In this document: positions 35,624-43,185 of the stretch, in pieces
How positions within the stretch are numbered: position 1 is the first letter of the stretch
Layout: each line of letters starts with the position of its first letter
DNA from: Luteibacter sp. dw_328
GTDB lineage: Bacteria; Pseudomonadota; Gammaproteobacteria; Xanthomonadales; Rhodanobacteraceae
DNA: 64,000 nt
Assembly: GCF_018449605.1 (NCBI RefSeq)
Contig: NZ_JAAVUW010000005.1
Coordinates: 465,998 to 529,997 of the forward strand
Direction of reading: 5' to 3'
Notes under the pieces: generated by a model
The model's input: the letters and a program-made list of their open reading frames with translations, nothing else
Databases searched by the model: none
Told to the model about the DNA's origin: nothing
Program-made: the position numbers and the translations under genes

Positions 35624-35893
35624 ATGAACATGTCCTTGTCCTGCCGCATGGGCTGCGGTGCTTGCTGCATCGCGCCCTCCATCAGCTCGCCCATCCCCGG
35701 CATGCCTCACGGCAAGCCGGCGGGCGTGCGCTGCGTGCAGCTGACCGACGACAACCGTTGCGCGATCTTCGGTCGGCCGGAACGGCCGACGGTTTGCGGC
35801 GGCCTGCGGCCCGATGCGGAGATGTGCGGACCGGATCGGGATTACGCAATGGACTGGATCACCGGCCTGGAGCGGGCGACGGCCACCCACTGA
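35624..35893 (+). CDS. YkgJ-family cysteine cluster protein
   Basis: This small (89 residues) protein has the pattern CRMGCGACC near the N-terminus, [18 protein letters not shown] and later MCG, typical of YkgJ/UPF0153 proteins that are thought to bind zinc or an iron-sulfur cluster. It follows aroE by 13 bases. The exact role is unknown. A second ATG at 35630 could be the start. Confidence 0.88.
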   Translation: MNMSLSCRMGCGACCIAPSISSPIPGMPHGKPAGVRCVQLTDDNRCAIFGRPERPTVCGGLRPDAEMCGPDRDYAMDWITGLERATATH

Positions 35894-35936
35894 GAGGTTC
35901 TGCAGGTTGACCTACGTTCCAGCGTGACGGGGTCGC

Positions 35937-36254
35937 TCAGGGCACCGTGGCCACGGGCTGCGCCGGGCACGCGTACGTCGCCTGGTACTCGTAAACGGTC
36001 TTCTGCGTGTCCTGCGCGTCGGCGGGTACCTGTTTTGCCAGGACCAGACGAATGGTGTCCACGGTGGGTGCGCTACAGCGCTTGCGGGCGGCCGCGATGC
36101 ACGGCTGGTCGGTAATCGCATCGGTCTGGCAGGACACGGCGATCGGCGCGACCGGTGCTGCTGCGACGTTCACGGGCGTGGTACGTGCGCTGGCACAGCC
36201 CGCCAGCGCCAGCAGCGCGACGGTGGGCCAGACGAGACGGACAGCGACATTCAT
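35937..36254 (-). CDS. Hypothetical lipoprotein
   Basis: This 105-residue protein has a lipoprotein signal (lipobox LAGC near residue 20). The mature part has four cysteines (SCQTDAITDQPC, KRCSAP, ATYACP), which suggests disulfides. I recognise no family. It converges with the YkgJ gene. Confidence 0.7.
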   Translation of the reverse strand: MNVAVRLVWPTVALLALAGCASARTTPVNVAAAPVAPIAVSCQTDAITDQPCIAAARKRCSAPTVDTIRLVLAKQVPADAQDTQKTVYEYQATYACPAQPVATVP

Positions 36255-36306
36255 CGGAAGCTCCTGCTCATGACACAGCCTAGGCTGTCGGTATGACCGG
36301 GTCTTT

Positions 36307-36921
36307 TCAGCGAACCAGTTGGCGAATCCCGAGCGCGACGATCATGGCGCCGCAGACGCGATCCATCCACGCTTTGCCGCGTCGGTAACGCGCGGCCACG
36401 CTCGGTGTCGCGAACACGAGGGCAACGATGCCGTACCAGGCCGCGGCGACGATCGCTACAGTGGCGAGCATGCCGACGAACGTGGGGCTCGAGACGTGCT
36501 TCGGCGCGGCGGCGGCGAAGACGGCCGCATAGAAGGCCATCGACTTCGGGTTGGCGATGTTGGTCGCGACGCCGGTGCGGAAAGCCTGACCCAGGCTGCG
36601 CCCCCCGCTGGAAATCCGTGCGGCGCTGGCGCTGCCGGCCTTGGAGATCAGGCGCCCGCCGAACCAGATCAGGTAGCTGGCGCCAACGACCTTCACGGCC
36701 AGGGCGATCCATGGGAAGGTCGCGAAGACGATGCCGATACCCAGGATGGAACAGCTCGCCCAGAACAGGTTGACCACGACGACGCCAGCGACCAGGGCCA
36801 GTGCCTCGCGCGTTGTCGTCGAGGCGGCCTTGTGCGCGACGGCCACGAAGTTGGGGCCCGGCAGCACGACGCCGACGACGTACACGGAAAGAACGGTGGT
36901 GATGGCGGTCCAATCGATCAT
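36307..36921 (-). CDS. LysE/RhtB-family amino-acid exporter
   Basis: This 204-residue inner-membrane protein has five or six helices and the family motif VVLPGPNFVAVAHKA near the N-terminus and NIANPKSMAFYAAVFAA in the middle. Family members export amino acids such as homoserine, threonine or lysine. The substrate is unassigned. Confidence 0.93.
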   Translation of the reverse strand: MIDWTAITTVLSVYVVGVVLPGPNFVAVAHKAASTTTREALALVAGVVVVNLFWASCSILGIGIVFATFPWIALAVKVVGASYLIWFGGRLISKAGSASAARISSGGRSLGQAFRTGVATNIANPKSMAFYAAVFAAAAPKHVSSPTFVGMLATVAIVAAAWYGIVALVFATPSVAARYRRGKAWMDRVCGAMIVALGIRQLVR

Positions 36922-37159
36922 GACAACGCGGCCGGAAGACTGACGTTCGACTGTAGCGCGTTTCGGAAAACGTTACAGCTTACGGACGTCCAGAAGTCCG
37001 AAGTGGTTTTGGACGAAAGCTGCGCGTTGGACAAAAAAGCCGCGAAGGCACCGGCATCACGCTTTCAACCACCGTCAACTAGCCGTCATCTGTAAGTAAA
37101 CGGCGATACATGCGCAACCGCGACTCTCCCTGGTTTTACACCTCCAGGGGATCGACCCG

Positions 37160-39466
37160 ATGACGTTCGCACGTGCCTCGCTTCGTCGCACCGCCCTCGC
37201 CACCGCGCTTGCGCTTTCGCTGCATGCCGGTTTCGTCCACGCCGCCGACAACGACAACGACAAGGCGGCGCCGGCGGCAGACACCGCCGCGACCACAAAG
37301 GACGCGAAGCAGCTAGACGCCGTGTCGGTGATTGCGCCGGGTGAAACGCGACAGATCCAGAGCATCGGTGTCGAGGAGATCACCAAGCAGCAGACGCCGG
37401 GAACCAGCGCGCTGAAAGCACTCGATAAGCTGCCGGGCGTGCAGTTCCAGTCCGCCGATCCCTGGGGCGCTTACGAGTGGTCGACGCAGATCACCCTGCA
37501 CGGCTTCGACCAGTCCCGTCTGGGCTTTACCCTCGACGGGATTCCGCTCGGCACCATGGGCTACGGCGTGACCGACGGCCTTCAGGTCACGCGCGCTATC
37601 ACCACCGAGAATCTCGCCACCGTGGAACTCGCCCAGGGCGCCGGCGCGCTGGGTACCGCGTCGAACACGAACCTCGGCGGTACCGTGCAGTTCTATTCGG
37701 CCGATCCGGACATGACGCCGGGTGTGCGCCTCAACCAGGTGCTCGGCTCCGACTCCACGCACCGGACCTTCGTCCGCGTCGACTCCGGTGACTACCACGG
37801 CTTCTCGGTGTACGCCTCGTTCGCCAATGCGGATACGGACAAGTGGAAGGGCTTCGGGGACCAGAAGTCGAACCAGGCCAACCTGAAGGCGCTGTACCAG
37901 TGGGGCGATGGCAACCGCATCAGCCTCTTCGTGGACAGCAGCAAGCGCAAGGAATACGACTACATGGATCTGTCCCTGACCAGCCAGCGCGTGCTTGGCT
38001 GGAACTGGGACTACCTGCAGCCGGACTGGAACTCGGCCGTGCAGATCGCCAACGCGCTGAACGGCAAGGGGCAGTACCCGGCCTCGCTCAATGGGCTTCC
38101 CGCCAACTACGACAAGGGGGACGCGACTTACTATGCCGGCGGCGGCATTCGTCGTGACACGCTGACCGGGCTGTCGGGTTCGTTCAATCTCGGCGGCGCC
38201 ACGCTCGACACCACGGGCTATTACCACGCCGATCGCGGCGAGGGTCAGTGGGCCACGCCGTACCAGGCATCCTCGCCGACCATGCCCATCTCGATGCGTA
38301 CCACCGACTATGGGCTGGATCGTTACGGCATTACGTCGGCGCTGAAGTTCAACCTCGGCAACAACGACATTGAGGTCGGTATCTGGGGCGAGGATTCGAA
38401 CACCAACCAGGAGCGCAACTATTTCACGCTGAATGGCCAGTACACGGCGCTGTACACGGTCTATAACGACCAGGATCCGTTCCTGCGGGCTTTCCTGCAG
38501 CACTACGAAACCAAGACGCGCATGGGTTACGCCGAGGACACGATCCACCTTCTTGACGACCAGCTGACGATCAACTTCGGCGCGAAGTCGCTGCGCGTGA
38601 CCACCGACGCGACCTCACTGGTGCCGACCACCGCGTTCGCGCAGGGCCAGATGCGCGCGAAGAAGGGCTTCCTGCCGCAGGCCGGTATCGACTACAAGCT
38701 CGATGCCAACCAGGACGTCTACGCCTCGTATGCGAAGAACATCTCCGCTTTTGGCATCACGCCCTTCAGCACGTCACAGGCGGCGTTCGATGCGGCGAAA
38801 GACCACCTGAAGCCGGAAGAGTCGCAGACCTGGCAGACCGGCTATCGCGCGCACGGCGAAACCTTCGAGGCCTCGCTGGGCCTCTTCTACACGCGCTTCG
38901 AGAATCGCCTGCTGGCAACGACGCCTTGCCCGGCGGTCGTGACCTGCGCCGCGTCGCTGAACAACGTGGGCGACGTGAAGAGCCGCGGTGCGGACGTGGC
39001 TTTCCTGTGGAAGCCGGTACAGGGACTGAGCTGGCTCAACTCGTTCTCGTATAACAATTCCAAGTACCAGGATGACTACCAGAACTCGGGCACCGTCCAC
39101 ACGGCGGGCAAGTACGTGGTTGGCGTACCGAAGACGATGTTCTCCAGCTCGGTAAGCTACGAGATCGCGGGCTGGCGCGCCAACGTCGAAGGCAAGTACA
39201 CCGGTCGTCGCTATATCACCTACACCGACGATTCGTCCGTACCGTCGTACTGGGTGGTCGATGCCGGTCTCGCGTACGACATCGGCAATCTCTCGGTGCT
39301 GAAGGAAATGAGCATCGGCTTCAACGTGACCAACCTGTTCGACAAGCGCTACTTCGCGTCTACCGGCACGAACGGCTACGTCGCCTCCGACCCGGACGGT
39401 TACAACCAGACCCTGATGGCCGGTGCGCCGCGCCAGTACTTCGTGAACCTCAACGCGAAGTTCTGA
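37160..39466 (+). CDS. TonB-dependent outer-membrane receptor
   Basis: This is a 768-residue receptor. It has a signal peptide (cut near VHAA-D), a TonB-box-like LDAVSVIAP at 52-60, a plug domain (about 65-180, with LPGVQFQSADPWG and LTLDGIPLG-type segments) and a beta-barrel ending in phenylalanine (LNAKF), as required for Bam recognition. No regulator or transporter partner is adjacent, and no Fur box is evident in the 238-base upstream gap, so the ligand (siderophore, carbohydrate or other) cannot be assigned. Confidence 0.93.
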   Translation: MTFARASLRRTALATALALSLHAGFVHAADNDNDKAAPAADTAATTKDAKQLDAVSVIAPGETRQIQSIGVEEITKQQTPGTSALKALDKLPGVQFQSADPWGAYEWSTQITLHGFDQSRLGFTLDGIPLGTMGYGVTDGLQVTRAITTENLATVELAQGAGALGTASNTNLGGTVQFYSADPDMTPGVRLNQVLGSDSTHRTFVRVDSGDYHGFSVYASFANADTDKWKGFGDQKSNQANLKALYQWGDGNRISLFVDSSKRKEYDYMDLSLTSQRVLGWNWDYLQPDWNSAVQIANALNGKGQYPASLNGLPANYDKGDATYYAGGGIRRDTLTGLSGSFNLGGATLDTTGYYHADRGEGQWATPYQASSPTMPISMRTTDYGLDRYGITSALKFNLGNNDIEVGIWGEDSNTNQERNYFTLNGQYTALYTVYNDQDPFLRAFLQHYETKTRMGYAEDTIHLLDDQLTINFGAKSLRVTTDATSLVPTTAFAQGQMRAKKGFLPQAGIDYKLDANQDVYASYAKNISAFGITPFSTSQAAFDAAKDHLKPEESQTWQTGYRAHGETFEASLGLFYTRFENRLLATTPCPAVVTCAASLNNVGDVKSRGADVAFLWKPVQGLSWLNSFSYNNSKYQDDYQNSGTVHTAGKYVVGVPKTMFSSSVSYEIAGWRANVEGKYTGRRYITYTDDSSVPSYWVVDAGLAYDIGNLSVLKEMSIGFNVTNLFDKRYFASTGTNGYVASDPDGYNQTLMAGAPRQYFVNLNAKF

Positions 39467-39482
39467 CGACGGCGCGCCGTCG
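39467..39482. terminator. Palindrome between convergent genes
   Basis: CGACGGCGCGCCGTCG is a perfect 16-base palindrome directly after the TonB receptor stop and just before the DUF4126 stop on the other strand. It could form a short hairpin serving both genes. Confidence 0.4.
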
Positions 39483-39486
39483 AAAG

Positions 39487-39945
39487 TCAGGCGAAGAAGA
39501 CGACCAGCGCGGCAAGGGCGATCGCGACGATGTCTTCGACGATGGCCGCCGGACGGTCGCTGCGGAACGCGGCGGCCATCTTCGTGCGCAATGCCGAACC
39601 ACCCAGCGTGCCAAGGACGGCACCGATGGCGCCGGCGACCAGGCCGATGACCAGCGCATCGTGTGCGGCGCCGATGCAGGCGCCGGACAGGGCGCCCGTG
39701 ACCACACGGGTACCGAACTGGACCGGAATCTTCCGGCTCGGCGTGGAAGGCAGCTGGTCGGTGATCAGTTCGCCAACGGCGGCGATCCCGAGGATCCACG
39801 GTGTCCATGCGTAGCCCATGAAGGCCAGCGGTGTTCCGGTGAGCGCAAGGCCGCCGAAGCGGGCAGCGAAGGCCACGGCAGCCGGAGCCATCATGGCGCG
39901 CAGGCCGGCGACGACGCCGATGAGAAGAGCAAGGACGAAGATCAT
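39487..39945 (-). CDS. DUF4126 membrane protein
   Basis: This 152-residue membrane protein of the DUF4126 family has Gly/Ala-rich helices, GVVAGLRAMMAPAAVAFAAR near the N-terminus, and GELITDQLPSTPSRK. The family lacks an assigned function. AAGGA stands 9 bases before the ATG at 39945, which decides the start over 39981. Confidence 0.85.
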   Translation of the reverse strand: MIFVLALLIGVVAGLRAMMAPAAVAFAARFGGLALTGTPLAFMGYAWTPWILGIAAVGELITDQLPSTPSRKIPVQFGTRVVTGALSGACIGAAHDALVIGLVAGAIGAVLGTLGGSALRTKMAAAFRSDRPAAIVEDIVAIALAALVVFFA

Positions 39946-40041
39946 TACGGCATTCCTTTCCTGGGTAGTGGGCCCATTCAAGCGTGGCCGGATGCGTGTG
40001 GCTTGCTCAAACCTAGCGCGGTGGCGGGTTGGCAGGGGAAG

Positions 40042-40617
40042 TCATTGGCCGAGATAGCCGTTCACGGCCCTCATGACCCGCGTCTCCAGCGCCTCCGGAT
40101 CCGTATCGCCCCGCTGCCCGGCCGCGTCCACGACGGCACGGATGATGGCCAGCAGGTCTTCGACCGTGACGCCCGCGCTGCCGTCGTCGGGGAGTGCCCG
40201 GCCTACCGCATCGATCACCCGCTGGTCGCGCTCATGCAAGGGCAGGCGCCGCTCCTCGAGGTCGAGGGCACGAGCCAGCGTCGGGCGGCGGGTTTGATGG
40301 GCGATGGCTGCGCGGACCATCGCCCGCACGCGTGTCGCCGTATCGGTATGGCCGGCAGCTACGCCTATGTCATCGATGAGGAGCTGGGTCTCGCGATCGA
40401 CCAGGGCGGCGGTCAGGGCGTCCTTGTTCGGGAAGTACTGGTAGAGCGAACCGATGCTCACCCCGGCGCGCTCGGCCACCGCGTTCGTGTTGTAACCGGC
40501 GATGCCGTCGCGTTCCAGAATGTGAGCAGCCCCTTCGAGGATCGCCTCGACGGTCACCCGCGCACGCGACTGCGACGGGGATTTACGCGGGTCCAGAGGG
40601 GTCTTGCGCGGTGGCAT
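40042..40617 (-). CDS. TetR-family regulator
   Basis: This 191-residue TetR-type repressor has the helix-turn-helix TNAVAERAGVSIGSLYQYFPNK and a helical ligand domain. It is divergent from the darcynin-like gene across 73 bases and is the likely regulator of that gene. The ligand is unknown. Confidence 0.92.
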   Translation of the reverse strand: MPPRKTPLDPRKSPSQSRARVTVEAILEGAAHILERDGIAGYNTNAVAERAGVSIGSLYQYFPNKDALTAALVDRETQLLIDDIGVAAGHTDTATRVRAMVRAAIAHQTRRPTLARALDLEERRLPLHERDQRVIDAVGRALPDDGSAGVTVEDLLAIIRAVVDAAGQRGDTDPEALETRVMRAVNGYLGQ

Positions 40618-40690
40618 GAGAAGGCGAGTTTTCCTGGCGAGTGCCTGGTCGCAGGCTATTCACGTCGCATGACATCACACAGGAAAGCTC

Positions 40691-41047
40691 ATGAACAGCA
40701 CCGCCGAAACCTTCCCCCTCACCGTCTTCATGCTGGTCAAGACCGAGCCCGAATGGCTCGGCATGTCGCCGGACGAGCGCTTCGGTCACCTCAAGTCCGT
40801 GTTCCAGCCGATCATCGATGCGCATCGCGAGCGCGTGCGATTCCGCTTTTTCGACGTGGAGTTCTACGCGACGCGGGTCACCGACGTATGGATGTGGGAG
40901 GCGCGCGATCACCACGCCTACGAGTTGCTGGTCGAGGCCATGCGGGAGACGCCTATATGGGACCGCTGGTTCTCCATCGTGGAAATCCTGCCGGGCGTGG
41001 AGAACGCTTATTCGGCGAACTACGGTCGTGAGCCGATGGCGGCCTGA
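40691..41047 (+). CDS. Darcynin-family protein
   Basis: This is a small protein (118 residues) with LTVFMLVKTEPEWLGMSPDERF, RFRFFDVEFYATRVTDVWMWE and VEILPGVENAYSANYGR, which I recognise as the darcynin family. The fold is probably a ferredoxin-like alpha-beta barrel monomer related to monooxygenase-like domains. No biochemical function is established that I know of. It is divergent from a TetR regulator. Confidence 0.85.
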   Translation: MNSTAETFPLTVFMLVKTEPEWLGMSPDERFGHLKSVFQPIIDAHRERVRFRFFDVEFYATRVTDVWMWEARDHHAYELLVEAMRETPIWDRWFSIVEILPGVENAYSANYGREPMAA

Positions 41048-41202
41048 ACATGAGTGACGGGCCGGCCAGGGGCCGATCCGTCGTCGGGCCTGACGGCACG
41101 ACCGCAACGTCGCTGCAACATTTCGCCGCCAAGATGACAAGCCCGCTGGGGTCGTCCAACAGGGGGACGGCCTGGTTGCGGGTGCGCCACGGAACCACCC
41201 CC

Positions 41203-41736
41203 ATGTCCCAGACACTCACCGCGGCGTTTCCCCGACGCACGGTTCTAGCTATTGCCGTTGGCGTGGCCGCACTTGCGGTCATCGTTGGCGTCGTCGCGTT
41301 TCGCAGCCACCAGGCGACATCCTCCACCGACGCCTCGGGCACGGTGAGCAGCGATGCCGGCCCGTCGTCCGGTGCGGCGCCGGAAATCGATATCCTCCTC
41401 GGCCTGGCGCGCGATGCCACGAAGGAAGGCCGCCTCGTGGCGCCGCAGGGCAACAACGCCTACGAGTACTACCTCAGCGTCAGCCAGCTCGATCCGAAGA
41501 ACGCGACGGCGCAGGATGCCTTGCGCGAGACACTGCCGTTCGCTTCGCAGGAGATCGAACGACAGATCAATCGTCGCGAGCTGGAAGAGGCGCGCCGAGA
41601 GATCGCGTTGCTGCGCGACTACGATCCGACCAACTACACGCTGATCATCCTGGGCGCGAAGCTCGATGCCCAGCAACGGGTCGTCACGGCCGAAGACGAG
41701 GCGAAAGCTGACGCAATCCGTAGGCGAAACGGCTAG
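41203..41736 (+). CDS. TonB-like N-terminal module without the TonB domain
   Basis: This is a 177-residue protein. It has an N-terminal membrane anchor (TVLAIAVGVAALAVIVGVVAF), a Ser/Ala-rich linker and a helical repeat region (ARDATKEGRLVAPQGNNAYEYYL, LDPKNATAQDALRETLPFA). That region resembles the segment that precedes the TonB C-terminal domain in some xanthomonad proteins, but the TonB domain itself is missing. The ATG at 41203 is chosen; an open frame from 41050 would add 51 residues of low protein-like character. Confidence 0.65.
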   Translation: MSQTLTAAFPRRTVLAIAVGVAALAVIVGVVAFRSHQATSSTDASGTVSSDAGPSSGAAPEIDILLGLARDATKEGRLVAPQGNNAYEYYLSVSQLDPKNATAQDALRETLPFASQEIERQINRRELEEARREIALLRDYDPTNYTLIILGAKLDAQQRVVTAEDEAKADAIRRRNG

Positions 41737-41832
41737 GCGAATTCAGGTTTTTTCAGGGCTTTTCGGGTGATAGTCGTACCGCGTGTCAGCGACGGCACGC
41801 CATACCTATCCATCAAGGCAAGGAGCCTGATC

Positions 41833-42120
41833 ATGAACAAGTACCTCCGCCCGCTCGCCCTCGCTCTTCTCGTCGCCGCCCCGGTCGCGGCTACGGCCCA
41901 GATCCATGGCGGCAACGAAGTGCGCTGCACCGTTGAGAGCAACGCATTCAACAAGTTCATCGCCGGCAAGCCGACGCCGGTCGAATTCCGCGCGGCCTAC
42001 TCGTGCGTGGGCCTCGTCCTCCCGGGTGACGTCACGACCATGGAAATGCGCACGGATAACAGCCGCTACTTCGCGCAGCTGGACGCGCACGGCCGCATTG
42101 TCGGCGGCAGCTTCCACTAA
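41833..42120 (+). CDS. Small secreted protein, paralogue 1 of a tandem pair
   Basis: This is a 95-residue protein with a cleavable signal (cut near ATA-QIHGG). The mature part contains FNKFIAGKPTPVEFRAAY, TTMEMRTDNSRYF and GRIVGGSF. The same pattern recurs in the next gene at 42255. It has two cysteines (CTVES, SCVGL) that may pair. The family is not recognised. AAGGAG precedes the ATG at 41833. Confidence 0.8.
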   Translation: MNKYLRPLALALLVAAPVAATAQIHGGNEVRCTVESNAFNKFIAGKPTPVEFRAAYSCVGLVLPGDVTTMEMRTDNSRYFAQLDAHGRIVGGSFH

Positions 42121-42128
42121 GTAAGGCC

Positions 42129-42160
42129 GGCGGCCGCGTCGTTGTCGCGGCCGCCTTATT
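42129..42160 (+). terminator. Intrinsic terminator between the tandem paralogues
   Basis: GGCGGCCGCG (42129-42138) pairs with CGCGGCCGCC (42146-42155) around a 7-base loop and is followed by TTATT. It ends the first paralogue's transcript, so the second has its own promoter. Confidence 0.75.
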
Positions 42161-42254
42161 TACCGGTGCACAAACCCGGCAGACGCAACGGCGTTCATCG
42201 TCCAGAGCCGTTTGTCGCGCCATAATCGGGCTTCCCCAGGCAAGGAGCCTCGCC

Positions 42255-42563
42255 ATGCATCGTCTCGCTATCCTCTTTTTCACCGCCGTGCTCGGTGGCG
42301 CGGCCCTCGTGGCCTGCCAGACCGCGCCGCAGACCGGGCCGGCCGCGCAGCCGAAGCCGACGGCGGGTTTCGTCACTGACATGAAGGCTTTTGATGTCTT
42401 TATCGCCACGAAGCCCACCCCCGAGCAGTTCCACGCGGCCTACCCGGACGTCATGCTGGTCACCCCGGACATGATGACCACCCGGGAAATGCGCCAGAAC
42501 CACAGCCGCTACTTCCCGAAGATGGACGCCGACGGCCGTATCGTGGGCGGCGCGTTCATGTAA
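42255..42563 (+). CDS. Small lipoprotein, paralogue 2 of a tandem pair
   Basis: This 102-residue protein has a lipoprotein signal (lipobox LVAC near 21), unlike paralogue 1, which is secreted soluble. The conserved core is shared: FDVFIATKPTPEQFHAAYPD, TTREMRQNHSRYFPKMD, GRIVGGAF. The two differ mainly in the localisation signal and in the missing cysteines. AAGGAG precedes the ATG. Function is unknown. Confidence 0.8.
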   Translation: MHRLAILFFTAVLGGAALVACQTAPQTGPAAQPKPTAGFVTDMKAFDVFIATKPTPEQFHAAYPDVMLVTPDMMTTREMRQNHSRYFPKMDADGRIVGGAFM

Positions 42564-42603
42564 TGCCCACGGTGGGCGTGGCGCGACCGATTAGAATGGC
42601 GCC

Positions 42604-43137
42604 ATGCCTACCTCGATCCGGCCCTTCAAGGGCATCCATCCCCGCCTCGGCGCGCGGGTCTATGTCGACCCCGCGGCCACCGTCATCGGTGACGTGGAGC
42701 TCGGCGACGACGCCTCTGTCTGGCCCGGCGCCGTCGCCCGGGGCGATGTCCACCACATCCGCATTGGCGCCCGCAGCAACCTGCAGGACGGCGCGATCAT
42801 CCACGTGACCCACGACGGGCCGTACACCCCCGGCGGCTTCCCGACGATCATCGGCGAGGATGTGACCATCGGCCACGGCGCGGTGATCCACGCCTGCACC
42901 ATCGAGGATGGCTGCCTCATCGGCATGCATGCCACCGTGCTGGATGGCGCCGTTATCCGGAAGAACGGCTTCGTCGGCGCCGGCGCGGTGGTCCCGCCCG
43001 GGAAGGTGGTCGGCGAGCGAGAGCTTTGGCTGGGCAACCCGGCGAAGATGGTCAGGGTGCTCAGCGACGCGCAGGTGGCGCAGCTGTACTACTCGGCGGC
43101 CAACTACGTGCGCCTGAAAGACGACTACCTGGCTTGA
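42604..43137 (+). CDS. Gamma-carbonic anhydrase family protein
   Basis: This 177-residue left-handed beta-helix protein (hexapeptide repeats) is of the YrdA/PaaY type. The three zinc-ligand histidines are present at 67, 91 and 96 (QDGAIIHVTH; GHGAVIH), in the canonical spacing. It is probably a trimeric cytoplasmic metalloenzyme, perhaps with carbonic anhydrase activity. It is followed by oligopeptidase A after 48 bases. Confidence 0.94.
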   Translation: MPTSIRPFKGIHPRLGARVYVDPAATVIGDVELGDDASVWPGAVARGDVHHIRIGARSNLQDGAIIHVTHDGPYTPGGFPTIIGEDVTIGHGAVIHACTIEDGCLIGMHATVLDGAVIRKNGFVGAGAVVPPGKVVGERELWLGNPAKMVRVLSDAQVAQLYYSAANYVRLKDDYLA

Positions 43138-43185
43138 TTTGACCGGGCCGCAACACCACGCTGGACGCCTGACAGGAGATCACCG

